Of a DNA stretch of 64,000 nucleotides, positions 14,501 to 23,447 are shown piece by piece (position 1 is the stretch's first letter; every line of letters starts with the position of its first letter). Source of the stretch: an uncultured Thalassotalea sp. Lineage in GTDB: Bacteria; Pseudomonadota; Gammaproteobacteria; Enterobacterales; Alteromonadaceae. The notes below the pieces were generated by a model. That model searched no databases, was not told where the DNA came from, and worked only from the letters and a program-made list of their open reading frames with translations. The DNA is taken from contig CANLNK010000003.1 of the NCBI GenBank assembly GCA_947492575.1, positions 186,001 through 250,000 on the forward strand, read 5' to 3'. A program made the position numbers and the translations under genes.

Positions 14501-15469
14501 TTAGTCGAGTAAATCGAGCGCCGCCAGCCTTTCTTTTGCTAATAAATACCTAGTACGTACATCATCTATTTGTGCTTGCGTTAGCTTCTTACCTAAAGTG
14601 CGTAATCCGCCTGCTTCATCGTTATGATGAATCGCAAATGCAAACTTTAAGTATTCTAGTAGCAGTGGCTGTGCATCAAGATATGAAATCGAGTTCATCG
14701 CCTGTGAAATCTTATTAGCTTCTGCCCATTCGCCTTTATTTACGTGCTCTTGCATGGTTACACTGGCTTTAGGGAAGATACAACCAACACCGGTAATACC
14801 GCCGCACGCCCCAGCAAGACCAGCGTGGACAGTTACCGTATCAACGCCCGCCAAGATTTTTAGGTCCTGGTCTTCTAACATTAAGGTTTCGATTATTGAA
14901 ACATCAGTAGTTGATATTTTTAGTGCCGTAACCTCCGGCAATGCGGCTAGCTTTTTAAGAAGCACTGTCGAAAGCGCGTGATAGCCAGCAGCATCAGGAT
15001 TGTTGTATGGCATGATAGTAACGCCCGCTTCTTTGGCTGCGATTGCAGAAGTCTGGTAGTAGGCGAACATTTCTTCATCAGAAGGTGCTTCTTTCGTTTT
15101 AGGTGGCATAACCATAACGGTATCAACACCAACCGTTGCTAATTCTTTTACAATGGTGGCAAGTTCTTCTTTTGTTTCTGCTGCTGCACCGCTCACTAGT
15201 GGCACACCATATTCTTTAGCGACTTCTGATAGCGTTTTGAGCAATGAAAGACGCTGCACAGAACTAAGGTAACTATTTTCACCTAGTGTTCCAGAGCCAA
15301 CGAGCCCCCCCATTCTCGTTCCGCCTTTACCTTGTACCTTCAATATACCTGCGGCATATTCTTTTGTTGCATCAAAATCAATTTCAAGGACACCGGTTTC
15401 CGTTTCTTTAAGCCAAGTAAACACGGCAGGCATCACCGTGTATCGCCAATCTGTATTATTTGTTTGCAT
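14501..15469 (-). CDS. DapA/NAL superfamily aldolase (dihydrodipicolinate synthase-like)
   Basis: 322 aa class I aldolase. Schiff-base Lys184 in ALKIST, catalytic-pocket Tyr155 in YNNP, and GTLGE at 60-64 in place of the GTTGE of DapA. It is longer than DapA (about 292), and members of this size include keto-deoxy-sugar, proline or N-acetylneuraminate-type aldolases; the substrate is unclear. Ribosome site AGGAAA. Only gene in inverse orientation within the 12.4-25.6 kb run. A GntR-type palindrome lies about 25 bp upstream of its start. Confidence 0.85.
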   Translation of the reverse strand: MQTNNTDWRYTVMPAVFTWLKETETGVLEIDFDATKEYAAGILKVQGKGGTRMGGLVGSGTLGENSYLSSVQRLSLLKTLSEVAKEYGVPLVSGAAAETKEELATIVKELATVGVDTVMVMPPKTKEAPSDEEMFAYYQTSAIAAKEAGVTIMPYNNPDAAGYHALSTVLLKKLAALPEVTALKISTTDVSIIETLMLEDQDLKILAGVDTVTVHAGLAGACGGITGVGCIFPKASVTMQEHVNKGEWAEANKISQAMNSISYLDAQPLLLEYLKFAFAIHHNDEAGGLRTLGKKLTQAQIDDVRTRYLLAKERLAALDLLD

Positions 15470-15493
15470 CGTATTTCCTCTTGAAGAAACATT

Positions 15494-15505
15494 ATTGTAT
15501 ACAAT
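15494..15505. promoter_or_regulatory. GntR/FadR-type palindromic operator
   Basis: ATTGTATACAAT is a perfect 12-bp palindrome 25 bp upstream of the DapA-family start. The T-x-GT-AT-AC pattern is typical of FCD-type GntR regulators, which often control such aldolases. No GntR gene is in the window. Confidence 0.5.
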
Positions 15506-15827
15506 ATACTCTGATAGATCTATCTATAAAATTACTCAGCTTTCTAATGACTTATTAATTTAATCGCTGTTAACATCACACTTATTACGTTGCTTTTACC
15601 CAGAAAGGGTTATGGACTAGTGCAATGAACAGAGAAACATGATGGTGTTTTTAGTTATTACTCAAGTTATAGGCATTACTTAAGCGTTTTCGGAAGAGCA
15701 TTCAGCGATAAACCAAAATGTGCAGCTTTAGAGATGAACAACTGAAACGTACATTTGATAGTCCATTACTATAGAGGATGGACATTGAGACTGGACGCGC
15801 AAACTTTCAAAGGATTGATATAAAGAA
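15506..15827. other. Intergenic region, no gene seen
   Basis: Together with the 36 bp before it this is a 358-bp gap. Apart from the palindrome at 15494 and the divergent promoters expected here, I see no ORF with a ribosome site, no attC and no stable hairpin. Confidence 0.5.
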
Positions 15828-16145
15828 ATGGATAATGATTTTAGTGCATCTGGGTGGGCATATTTAATTTATGGTACCGCCAACTTAGCTGGATTTGTTT
15901 TCGCATTCTTATCTGGTGCAACACAAATGCCCTACTATGTAAGCTCGCCGCTTTATTTTCATGTTTTAGTTAATTTACTTTTCGCATTAAACGTTTTAGT
16001 TGTGATGAGTGGGTATTATTTATTAACGCATAACCCAAATGTTCATAAATTTGCTTTCTCAATTGCGATATTGCTGCTTTTTAGCGTTCCTTTGGGCACA
16101 GCAACAGGAGCGCTTTATCTATACCAAAGAAAAAAATATAGTTAA
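15828..16145 (+). CDS. Three-TM membrane protein, unknown
   Basis: 105 aa. Hydrophobic segments at about 8-29, 42-67 and 74-98, then a basic tail (YQRKKYS). No recognised family. Follows GGATTGATATAAAGAA, a weak ribosome site. Confidence 0.6.
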   Translation: MDNDFSASGWAYLIYGTANLAGFVFAFLSGATQMPYYVSSPLYFHVLVNLLFALNVLVVMSGYYLLTHNPNVHKFAFSIAILLLFSVPLGTATGALYLYQRKKYS

Positions 16146-16192
16146 CCGCTTGGCCATCCGTTATTTAACTTTAAGAAAAATAAGTGTCATTA

Positions 16193-16801
16193 ATGAAATC
16201 AGTAAAATTCAATGGAAAAGAGTTTCAACCTAGTAAAATAGTTTGTGTTGGTAGAAATTATGTAGAGCATATCAAAGAATTAAACAATGAAATGCCAACA
16301 GAGCCGGTTATTTTTATTAAGCCTAATTCTGCGATATCGAATAACCTTCATACTAATAAAACAGAAGAAATACACTATGAGGGTGAAATCTGTTTTTTAG
16401 TTAACAACGGCCAGATTCAAGGCGTTGGTTTTGGCTTGGACCTCACTAAAAGAAAACTACAATCAACTCTCAAGACTAAAGGCTTGCCGTGGGAACGTGC
16501 AAAAGCCTTTGATAAGTCAGCCGTGTTCAGTGAATTTGTCGATTGTTGCGAGTTACAAAGTTACAGTATGGAGCTCTATATTAATAACGAGCTTATTCAA
16601 GTAGCTAATTATGATCTCATGATCCACAAGCCAGATGCCCTACTCCATGATATTAGTCAGTTTCTAACGCTTGAAGATGGTGACATTATCATGACAGGGA
16701 CACCTAAAGGTGTTGGTATCGTGAGTCTCGGTGATAAGTTTACTGCGAAGTTATTTAGCAATGAACACTTGATCATCGAATCTACTTGGACAGCTGAATA
16801 G
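16193..16801 (+). CDS. Fumarylacetoacetate hydrolase (FAH) family protein
   Basis: 202 aa from ATG 16193 (GTG 16184 would add three residues). Motifs of the FAH fold are present in order: VGRNYVEHIKE near the start, HYEGEICFLV with the metal-binding Glu pair, GLDLTKRKLQ, KAFDKSAVF, and GDIIMTGTPKGVG near the end. Members hydrolyse C-C bonds in fumarylpyruvate-like diketo acids or decarboxylate oxaloacetate, with Mg2+. Similar to the short YcgM type, which is about 219 aa. The specific substrate is unknown. Confidence 0.88.
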   Translation: MKSVKFNGKEFQPSKIVCVGRNYVEHIKELNNEMPTEPVIFIKPNSAISNNLHTNKTEEIHYEGEICFLVNNGQIQGVGFGLDLTKRKLQSTLKTKGLPWERAKAFDKSAVFSEFVDCCELQSYSMELYINNELIQVANYDLMIHKPDALLHDISQFLTLEDGDIIMTGTPKGVGIVSLGDKFTAKLFSNEHLIIESTWTAE

Positions 16802-16825
16802 CCTTTGGTACGACGTCAATAAGAA

Positions 16826-17290
16826 ATGTGCAGAATGAATACTTGGTTAGCACAACTCGATGAAGTTGAACTTCAGCTACTGGCTCCGATCCTATTCTTT
16901 TGTCGAGAAAATCAAGAGCAAGCCGCTAGTTACCTTTGTAAAGACGGCCCTATCAGCCCAATAGCTTCTGCACAAGAGACAATAGATATTAAAACACAAT
17001 ATTATGACGTGCTTAATGCTCGGCCATTAAAAGTGGTTTGGGAAAGCGTAAAAAAAGAAATGAGTGTATTAGTTTGTTCAAACAAAGGGCATTATGCTGA
17101 ATTAAAACATTCATTAGAGGAATTAAGTCGTTCTGATACTGATAAAATTGTGCTTACGATAGCTTCAGCAATTGGCAACACGATAGGTGAACAAGCCGAT
17201 GAAATCACAGGATTTTGTGCAATTATTCTTTATTTCATTATAAACGGCAGTGAAGCATCCTACTGTGCCGATACCCGGCGGTCCACATAA
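16826..17290 (+). CDS. Soluble protein of unknown function
   Basis: 154 aa; ATG 16835 is an alternative start. Helical, with a mildly hydrophobic C-terminal segment (about 125-142). Six Cys residues spread along the chain do not form a zinc motif. I do not recognise it. Begins 24 bp after the FAH gene, so probably co-transcribed. Confidence 0.55.
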   Translation: MCRMNTWLAQLDEVELQLLAPILFFCRENQEQAASYLCKDGPISPIASAQETIDIKTQYYDVLNARPLKVVWESVKKEMSVLVCSNKGHYAELKHSLEELSRSDTDKIVLTIASAIGNTIGEQADEITGFCAIILYFIINGSEASYCADTRRST

Positions 17291-17458
17291 GCAACGCCTA
17301 TTAGATACATTCAGTTGTTCCAAGCTAGTGTTCTTCTGCAGCGAATTACTGCCGGAGAATAGCGCTTAATACAACTTATTACCGGCTGCATTTATACAAA
17401 TGAATAATTTAATAAAGGCAGTACATTATTTTTCTAGACCATTTATTTAGGAGTAACA

Positions 17459-17872
17459 ATGGTAAGAGAAACCGTTAAAGAAATAGACAAGCTCGCATGG
17501 CTTTACATAAAAGATAAAAAAGTACTTTGCGCTCGTTCAAGAGGTAAAGAAACCTATTACATTCCAGGCGGAAAAAGAGATCCTGGTGAAAATGACCATG
17601 AAGCATTGATTCGTGAAATTAAAGAAGAGTTATCGGTGGATTTAGAGCTTAATAGTGTTGAGTATTACGGTACATTTAAAGCACAAGCAGACGGAAAGCC
17701 TGCTGGAACCATGGTTAAGATTACGTGTTACGAAGCAAATTTTACGGGTGAGCTGTCAGTTGATTCAGAAATTGAAGAAATGGCATGGTTGGATTCTAGT
17801 AACCTCGACAAATGCTCTGTCGTTGTTAAACATCTTTTTAACGATCTCAAAGATAAACAACTAATCCTGTAG
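17459..17872 (+). CDS. NUDIX hydrolase
   Basis: 137 aa. The NUDIX box is complete at residues 37-59: GGKRDPGENDHEALIREIKE followed by ELSV, matching G-x5-E-x7-R-E-U-x-E-E-x-G-U except that Ser replaces the last Gly. Hydrolyses a nucleoside diphosphate linked to some group X with Mg2+; substrate unknown. AGGAG ribosome site six bases before the ATG. Single small gene with its own leader. Confidence 0.88.
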   Translation: MVRETVKEIDKLAWLYIKDKKVLCARSRGKETYYIPGGKRDPGENDHEALIREIKEELSVDLELNSVEYYGTFKAQADGKPAGTMVKITCYEANFTGELSVDSEIEEMAWLDSSNLDKCSVVVKHLFNDLKDKQLIL

Positions 17873-17982
17873 TCATTTGCAGCAGCTTTATTTAGTTACC
17901 TAATTTAGTAACCTAGTTGAATAGATAAGTTCCAATGCTAAACACTAAGACCTAAACACGTTCTGTTAGTTGGAGAAACAAG

Positions 17983-18024
17983 CTCTGTCGGGTCACAGTC
18001 AGTTAATTGTCGTTACTGACAGAG
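17983..18024. promoter_or_regulatory. Probable operator of the HTH-2TM gene (copy 2)
   Basis: CTCTGTC (17983-17989) and GACAGAG (18018-18024) form a perfect 7-bp inverted repeat. Within it TGTCGGG (17986) and CTGACAG (18016) are 30 bp apart start to start, the same pair and distance as at 11724-11760. An inner TGTC-N6-GACA also overlaps the right arm. Lies about 50 bp before the start codon. Confidence 0.55.
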
Positions 18025-18072
18025 CACTTTTGGTTTATAGTGTTTACAGCACTTACAAGGAAGGCCACACTT

Positions 18073-18558
18073 TTGAAAACATTACGACAAAAAAGACAAT
18101 GGTCACAAGAAGAGCTTGCTCAACTAAGCGGTTTAAATGTGCGAACAATTCAACGTTTCGAAAAAGGCGAAAGCGTCGGTTTGGAGACGTTGAAATCACT
18201 TGCTGCTGTTTTTGAAATAACAACCGATGACCTTTTAAACTCAGTTGAAAACAACTTGGCTTTACATAGCACTGTCGAAAACACGAAAGAGTCTCAAGAA
18301 AAAAAAGAAGCAATCGAAAAAGTTAAATCAATAAAATACTTTTACGCTTTATCAGGGTTTCTTATCGGCATCTTCTTACTCTTCATGTTGCCTAACTACA
18401 ATGGTGGCGAGAATTTAGGTTCACTCATTGTTGTATTTTTATCATTTGCTTCAATCATTGGTTGCTATGCGTTGTTGGTATTCAAACCATTTGGTAACGA
18501 ATGGGAAAGCAAAAAAATGTCTGAGATACTAGTCAAACAAAAAGCTAATAAAAAGTGA
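18073..18558 (+). CDS. XRE-family regulator with C-terminal two-TM domain (copy 2)
   Basis: 161 aa from TTG 18073, chosen because AAGGAAGG lies eight bases upstream and the HTH begins at residue 1; the frame is open further upstream but would run over the operator. HTH residues 2-56 (WSQEELAQLSGLNVRTIQRFE), charged linker to about 95, then hydrophobic segments at about 98-115 and 123-145. Same architecture as the gene at 11809-12270, with similar upstream motifs, so the two may cross-regulate. Confidence 0.85.
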   Translation: MKTLRQKRQWSQEELAQLSGLNVRTIQRFEKGESVGLETLKSLAAVFEITTDDLLNSVENNLALHSTVENTKESQEKKEAIEKVKSIKYFYALSGFLIGIFLLFMLPNYNGGENLGSLIVVFLSFASIIGCYALLVFKPFGNEWESKKMSEILVKQKANKK

Positions 18559-18932
18559 GTTCTGATAGTAACTCGAACTACATTTACCAATAGGTACGAA
18601 GCATAGGTTCTCACTTGGAGCGTAAGATATGTATCGCTGTTGTAGTCGCCAACTTGTTAGGGTCTGTTTTTCTTCGTTTGGCTCAGAACTAGGGAATATT
18701 GTGGCGGGTATCACGGTAAAAATTAGAGTCCATCCTCCGGGGTCATATTCGCGCTCTCCTTTTGATTTCACTACTAGTTTTCCCAATTAATCAGGTAACT
18801 GTGTGCAATACGTTGATGCAATGCAGTGCATTACTTTCTTTTGGCTAGTAGTTATAATCGAGTAATATTGTGCATCTTCAATTGTGAGTTAAACACAGTA
18901 AGAAGTTCGCTTGAACGACGAGAAATAACGCA
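18559..18932. other. Intergenic region with a weak small ORF
   Basis: 374 bp. One possible small gene: ATG at 18629 to TAA at 18788-18790, 53 codons, with TTGGAG nine bases upstream. The peptide (MYRCCSRQLVRVCF at its start) is Cys/Arg/Ser rich and resembles nothing I know, so it is probably noncoding. No attC or terminator hairpin recognised. Confidence 0.3.
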
Positions 18933-19310
18933 ATGCAATACGACATACAGACTCCTTCTGAATATATGCAATCTCTTGAAGACGATTGGCGTAAAGAAAA
19001 ACTAAGATTACTCAAAACAATAATTCTCGAGCAAGATCCGTCGATAGAAGAATCAATCGATTACAAAATGCTGTGTTTTTCGATCAACGGTGTTACCTTT
19101 TTCCACCTTAATGCACAACGTAATTATGTTAGCCTGTATTGCGGCAATATAAGTAAAGTAGATCCAGAGGGTAACTTACTTAAAGGATTATCTCTCGGCA
19201 AAGGTTGTATTCGTTTCTCAAAGACTAAAAAGATCGAAGAAACAGGGATTAATGAATTTATTGAACGAGCAATAAAGCTTTTAAAAGCTGGCGAAGATTT
19301 ATCTTGTTAG
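18933..19310 (+). CDS. DUF1801 (YdhG-like) protein
   Basis: 125 aa. Opens with the DUF1801 pattern (PSEYMQSLEDDWRKEKLRLL), then the core LCFSINGVTFFHLNAQRNYVSLY and the end KGCIRFSKTKKI. Function unproven; the fold is iron-chaperone/YdhG-like. Soluble, complete for the family. Confidence 0.82.
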   Translation: MQYDIQTPSEYMQSLEDDWRKEKLRLLKTIILEQDPSIEESIDYKMLCFSINGVTFFHLNAQRNYVSLYCGNISKVDPEGNLLKGLSLGKGCIRFSKTKKIEETGINEFIERAIKLLKAGEDLSC

Positions 19311-19361
19311 CTTAACTCGGTAAAGAATTAAGTCGCTCAATTAGCTATTTAAGGGAATGAA

Positions 19362-19796
19362 ATGGAACAAAATAGATACCTTGTCATTGCTGGGTGCTTA
19401 AGCTTTTTAGCTGCGTTAATGCACTTAGCTTGCATCATCGGTGGCCCAGAATGGTATTTGTTTTTCGGTGCAGGTGAAAAGATGGCACAAATGGCACGTG
19501 ATGGTGATAGCTATCCGACGATAGCAACGCTTGTTATTTCCGCTATCCTCGCTGGATGGGGCTTCTATGCATTGTCTGGCGCGAATGTGATTTTTAAACT
19601 GCCACTCCTGAAAACCTGTTTAGTGTTAATTACCTCCGTTTACCTGATCCGGGGCGCATTAGGATTAATTGGTCCTTGGTTAACAGATTCACCTGCTGTT
19701 CACCACAATTCAATGACATTTTGGATGGTGAGTTCAGTGATATGTCTTATTTACGGTGCATTTTATATGATGGGCACCAAAAAGCTCATGCAATAA
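19362..19796 (+). CDS. Four-TM membrane protein
   Basis: 144 aa, AAGGGA ribosome site. Hydrophobic segments at about 6-25, 52-72, 80-101 and 115-137. A loop after TM1 holds GGPEWYLFFGAGEKMA, a pattern I have seen in unnamed marine proteobacterial proteins. No known function. Confidence 0.65.
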   Translation: MEQNRYLVIAGCLSFLAALMHLACIIGGPEWYLFFGAGEKMAQMARDGDSYPTIATLVISAILAGWGFYALSGANVIFKLPLLKTCLVLITSVYLIRGALGLIGPWLTDSPAVHHNSMTFWMVSSVICLIYGAFYMMGTKKLMQ

Positions 19797-19831
19797 AATG
19801 GTGATCGAGTTTCTTAATGCTCGGTGGATAA

Positions 19832-20479
19832 ATGCAGTTTTACTATGTAATGGATCCTATGTGTGCTTGGTGTTATGGCTTCGAACCAGAACTTGAGTCG
19901 TTTCTGCTAAGTATTAGAACCCCAGAAAATAAACCAAGGGTTACTTGGATTATGGGTGGGTTGGCAGCCGATACCGACATCCCAATGGATGAAGAACTAA
20001 AAGAGACGATTGCATCCTACTGGCATCAAATAGAAAACAAAACAAGTGCCACATTCAATCATGAGTACTGGACTGTTAACACGCCCTACCGCGCTACATA
20101 CAATGCTTGTAGAGCGGTAATAGCAGCGGAACGTTTATCAATAGAAAGCTCACAAAAGATGGTGAAAGCCATTCAATCAGCTTACTACCAACAAGCTAGA
20201 AACCCTTCACTTGATGACACACTAATTGCTTGCGCAGATTCAATAGGCTTAAACGTTGCCGAGTTTGAGCGGGAATTTAGATCTACAGAAACTGAGCAAC
20301 AATTTCGTGAGCATTTGGGGTTGGTGCGCCATCTCCAAGTTGGTGGTTTTCCCGCATTATTTTTCATTGATGGCCAAAATAGGCTCTACCCACTTACGCA
20401 TGGTTATTGTCAAGCAAGCCATTTGGCACAGCGGTTCAACTGGATTCAAAGCCACGTTATAGTGCAGGACAAAAATTAA
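19832..20479 (+). CDS. DsbA-family (FrnE-like) thioredoxin-fold oxidoreductase
   Basis: 215 aa. Redox motif Cys11-Ala-Trp-Cys14 right after strand one (MDPMCAWC), a helical insert as in FrnE/DsbA, and the cis-Pro loop VGGFPALFF at about 169-177. No signal peptide, so cytoplasmic, as for FrnE. Likely thiol-disulfide exchange or an HCCA-isomerase-like glutathione reaction; partner unknown. The next gene starts six bases after its stop. Confidence 0.87.
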   Translation: MQFYYVMDPMCAWCYGFEPELESFLLSIRTPENKPRVTWIMGGLAADTDIPMDEELKETIASYWHQIENKTSATFNHEYWTVNTPYRATYNACRAVIAAERLSIESSQKMVKAIQSAYYQQARNPSLDDTLIACADSIGLNVAEFEREFRSTETEQQFREHLGLVRHLQVGGFPALFFIDGQNRLYPLTHGYCQASHLAQRFNWIQSHVIVQDKN

Positions 20480-20485
20480 TCCGTT

Positions 20486-20869
20486 ATGAAATATGTATGG
20501 TTTATTTACATCGGTCTTCTAGTCATTGCTGGTGCCGCTAGATTAGTCGAGAGAATAATGATGGAAAGCGGTGGCTTTGCAAGCCGTTATCTTCCTCTTT
20601 TGCTAACAGTCACTTTTGCGTTTGGTATTTATTGCTGTCTACAAAAGAAAGCGGTGTTTTCACGGTGGGTATGGGTCATTGTTTTCGGCCTCTCCGTTTT
20701 TTCAGCAGCTGGTGCGTTTTTATTTTCGCTTTTCCTTGCGCTCTCGTTAGGCAGTGTTTCTTTGGGTGGTATCGTTATTTTACTTCTTACCAGTTTAGCC
20801 CTCTTGCCAGCGGTGTTTAAGCTCAAAAGATATTCAGCAAAGGTTAATCCGATCTGGAAGAAACTTTAA
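20486..20869 (+). CDS. Four-TM membrane protein
   Basis: 127 aa, ATG six bases after the DsbA-like stop and without a good ribosome site of its own, so probably translationally coupled. Hydrophobic segments at about 4-20, 31-50, 55-80 and 85-110, then a basic tail. No recognised family. Confidence 0.62.
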   Translation: MKYVWFIYIGLLVIAGAARLVERIMMESGGFASRYLPLLLTVTFAFGIYCCLQKKAVFSRWVWVIVFGLSVFSAAGAFLFSLFLALSLGSVSLGGIVILLLTSLALLPAVFKLKRYSAKVNPIWKKL

Positions 20870-21034
20870 CGTTAATGCTAGCTGCTATTGCTAGATACTA
20901 TTCCTAGATACTATGGCTAAATGCTATTGCCTTTAGTCTTAATGGTCCTATCTTTAACCTAGGGCTGAACTTAGTGACTCGATCAAACGTAGTTCTTCCT
21001 TTAAAGAATAAGTAGAAAGTGACGAATTAGCTCA

Positions 21035-21286
21035 ATGAAGATCTCGCCGGATATCGAATCTAGAATTATTGAAATGGCATGGGAAGACAGAACCCCTTTT
21101 GAAGCCATTTCTGCACAATATGGTTTTAAAGAAGCAGACGTCATTCGTTTTATGCGTAACAAGTTAAAAAAGAAAAGCTTTAAACTCTGGCGCGCTCGCG
21201 TTTCTGGTAGAACAACTAAACACTTAAAACTGAGACCAGATGGTGTCTCGAGAGGCTATTGCCCAACGCAGTATAAACATAGATAG
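21035..21286 (+). CDS. DUF2805 / TIGR03643 family protein
   Basis: 83 aa, complete. Matches the family pattern from end to end: EMAWEDRTPFEAI, then GFKEADVIRFMRNKLKKKSF, WRARVSGR and KH. The N-terminal half is helix-turn-helix-like; the C-terminal half is basic, which suggests nucleic-acid binding. The family is uncharacterised and often near cryptochrome/photolyase genes; none is here. Confidence 0.85.
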   Translation: MKISPDIESRIIEMAWEDRTPFEAISAQYGFKEADVIRFMRNKLKKKSFKLWRARVSGRTTKHLKLRPDGVSRGYCPTQYKHR

Positions 21287-21439
21287 TAAGAAAAATCTGC
21301 CCAATCAAGTCCTTTTTCATTAGGCTTATTTTGTTACAAACATACATATAATTATGATTCCTAGCCATGTATGCTAACTATATATCTTCATTGTCATTTT
21401 CCGTTTTAAGTAAACAGAAAAGTAAAAGGAATTTTCGTT

Positions 21440-22396
21440 GTGGCTTCAAAGTTTCGACTGGTAGTTTGGACATTCATCGTTTTAACACTTAGTGCCACTG
21501 CACTCATTGCATTGACCCCAACATCGAAGCTTTTCGAGCTGATTACCAAAGTAGAGCGCCAGTTCTCCGGTTTATCCTCACATACTATCGAGCTTGAAGA
21601 CGTGACGATAAAATACTTGCGTGGCGGCAGAGGTGAGCCCTTAATAATGCTACATGGATTTGGGGCAGATAAAGATAACTGGACGAGAATAGCAAAGCAT
21701 TTATCCAAACATTATGACGTCATCGCCCTGGATATACCTGGTTTTGGCGAAAGCACTCAAACACTAGCGTTAGATTATGATGTATTTTCGCAAGTAAGAC
21801 GCCTTGAATCGTTTGCTAACGCGCTTAATATCGAACAATTTCATCTTGCTGGTAGCTCAATGGGCGGCTATATCGCCGGCAACTTTGCAGCAAAGCGCGC
21901 AGAAAAAGTTAAAACACTTTGGCTTATTAGCCCTTTCGGGGTGATGACAGCCGAACCCAGCGAAATGTTTATTGCGGTTAAAAACGGCGCAAACCCTGCA
22001 GTGCTGCCTCGAAACGAGACCGAATTTAGCGACCTATTTGACTTTCTATTTGTTGAACCACCTTTTATTCCTTCGCCGATCGTCACACATTTAGCTCGAA
22101 AGTCAGCTGAACGTGTCATTATTAATACGAAAATCTTCGAACAAATGCACCGAATGAAGGACAACCGCCCTTACCCCGACTTTCCTTTAGAGCAAGCATT
22201 GGTGGACTACAAAGGGAAGGTCTTAGTCACTTGGGGTGACAAAGACAGAGTGCTTCATGTTGATGGTGCAAGCGTTCTAAGTTCGATTATACCGCAAGCA
22301 ACTATCAATATAATGAAAGACGTGGGTCACTTACCTATGTTAGAAAAACCACAATCATCGGCGCAAACATTTATAGCGTTTGAACTAGGTGAATAG
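21440..22396 (+). CDS. Alpha/beta hydrolase, membrane-anchored or exported (lipase-like)
   Basis: 318 aa, GTG start after AAGGAA. N-terminal signal/anchor (about 7-27). Oxyanion loop HGFGADKDNW, nucleophile Ser140 in G-S-S-M-G, catalytic Asp267 in WGDKDRV and His297 in VGHLPM. The N-terminal anchor and HGFGADK stretch resemble monoacylglycerol-lipase-type esterases of the Moraxella lip3 group. Probably a periplasmic or inner-membrane esterase; the substrate is inferred. Confidence 0.85.
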   Translation: MASKFRLVVWTFIVLTLSATALIALTPTSKLFELITKVERQFSGLSSHTIELEDVTIKYLRGGRGEPLIMLHGFGADKDNWTRIAKHLSKHYDVIALDIPGFGESTQTLALDYDVFSQVRRLESFANALNIEQFHLAGSSMGGYIAGNFAAKRAEKVKTLWLISPFGVMTAEPSEMFIAVKNGANPAVLPRNETEFSDLFDFLFVEPPFIPSPIVTHLARKSAERVIINTKIFEQMHRMKDNRPYPDFPLEQALVDYKGKVLVTWGDKDRVLHVDGASVLSSIIPQATINIMKDVGHLPMLEKPQSSAQTFIAFELGE

Positions 22397-22505
22397 CTAT
22401 AGCACCTTACCTTTTTGGGCTCAGCAAAATTGAAATTTGACAATGTTTTCAATAACAACGACAGTGGGCTATAGATTTTGCTCTAAGTGGATTTAACCTT
22501 TATAA

Positions 22506-23327
22506 ATGCGTATCTCGTTCATTGCTGTTTTACTATTTTTATCCGTATTTCATGTTAGTAAATTTGCATTCGCTTCTACAACCATAAAGGTCGATGGTTC
22601 GACTGGCGTAAAACCGTTGATAGCATCATTAGCAGAGAAGTATCAGGAAAAAAGTTTAGCTGCAATTAACTTCGGAGATGGCTTAAATCCAAAAGACAGA
22701 ATTGTTGCGTTAAAACGTAACGACATCGATATTGCCATGGCAAGTCACGGTATCGACGTTCAAGCGTTGACAGATGCTGGCTATGTCGTTCACTTAATTG
22801 CGAAAGTTGCTGTTGTCATTGGCGTCAATGAAAGCGTGATGATAGACAATTTGTCAGAGCAAGAATTGTGCGGAATATATAACGGAAGCATCAGAAACTG
22901 GCAAAACATAAGCGCTAGTCATGCAAACGCGCCAATTTCACCATTTATCCGCCCTTTTAATGAAGTAGACACTGAAGTCCTAGTAAAGCACATTGGTTGT
23001 TTTTCCCAAATTAAGATCGAACCAAGCATTAAGATAAAAAAGAAGTCTGGTCATATGGCGAAGGCACTCGCAACGACAAATGCTAGTATAGGAATGACTA
23101 CCCTTATCAGAGTTGCGCAGAGTAAGCAGCGGATTAAAGCGCTTTCCTTGAATGGTATAGCGCCAAGTTCAGCCAATGTGTCTAACGGACATTACCCACT
23201 ATCCCGCGATTTATTTTTAATTACCAAGGAAACGCCAAGTTCATCAGTTAAGCAATTCCTTAACTTTATTAAAAGCTCTGAAGGTGCCAAGATTATTCAG
23301 AGCAATCATGCTGCGCCAGCAAATTGA
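22506..23327 (+). CDS. PstS-like periplasmic substrate-binding protein
   Basis: 273 aa. Signal peptide cleaved near FAFAS (about 24). The mature part starts TTIKVDGSTGVKPLIASLA, the PstS/phosphate-binding opening, and holds the second-lobe motif LSEQELCGIYNG...NW, as in phosphate-binding proteins. No transporter genes adjoin, so it may be an orphan receptor. Confidence 0.82.
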   Translation: MRISFIAVLLFLSVFHVSKFAFASTTIKVDGSTGVKPLIASLAEKYQEKSLAAINFGDGLNPKDRIVALKRNDIDIAMASHGIDVQALTDAGYVVHLIAKVAVVIGVNESVMIDNLSEQELCGIYNGSIRNWQNISASHANAPISPFIRPFNEVDTEVLVKHIGCFSQIKIEPSIKIKKKSGHMAKALATTNASIGMTTLIRVAQSKQRIKALSLNGIAPSSANVSNGHYPLSRDLFLITKETPSSSVKQFLNFIKSSEGAKIIQSNHAAPAN

Positions 23328-23447
23328 TGACCCTTTTATTTAGTTCAAGCGAGATAAAATATAAAGGCATATAACAAGTTCACTACTAGGCTATAAACTT
23401 TTAACTATAAACTAACGAAAATATTTTCGGTTAGATATTCAAAAAAA

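Noticed and set aside
18529-18786. 85-codon leftward open frame
   Set aside because: It overlaps the end of the HTH-2TM gene, no ribosome site was seen, and the composition is atypical.
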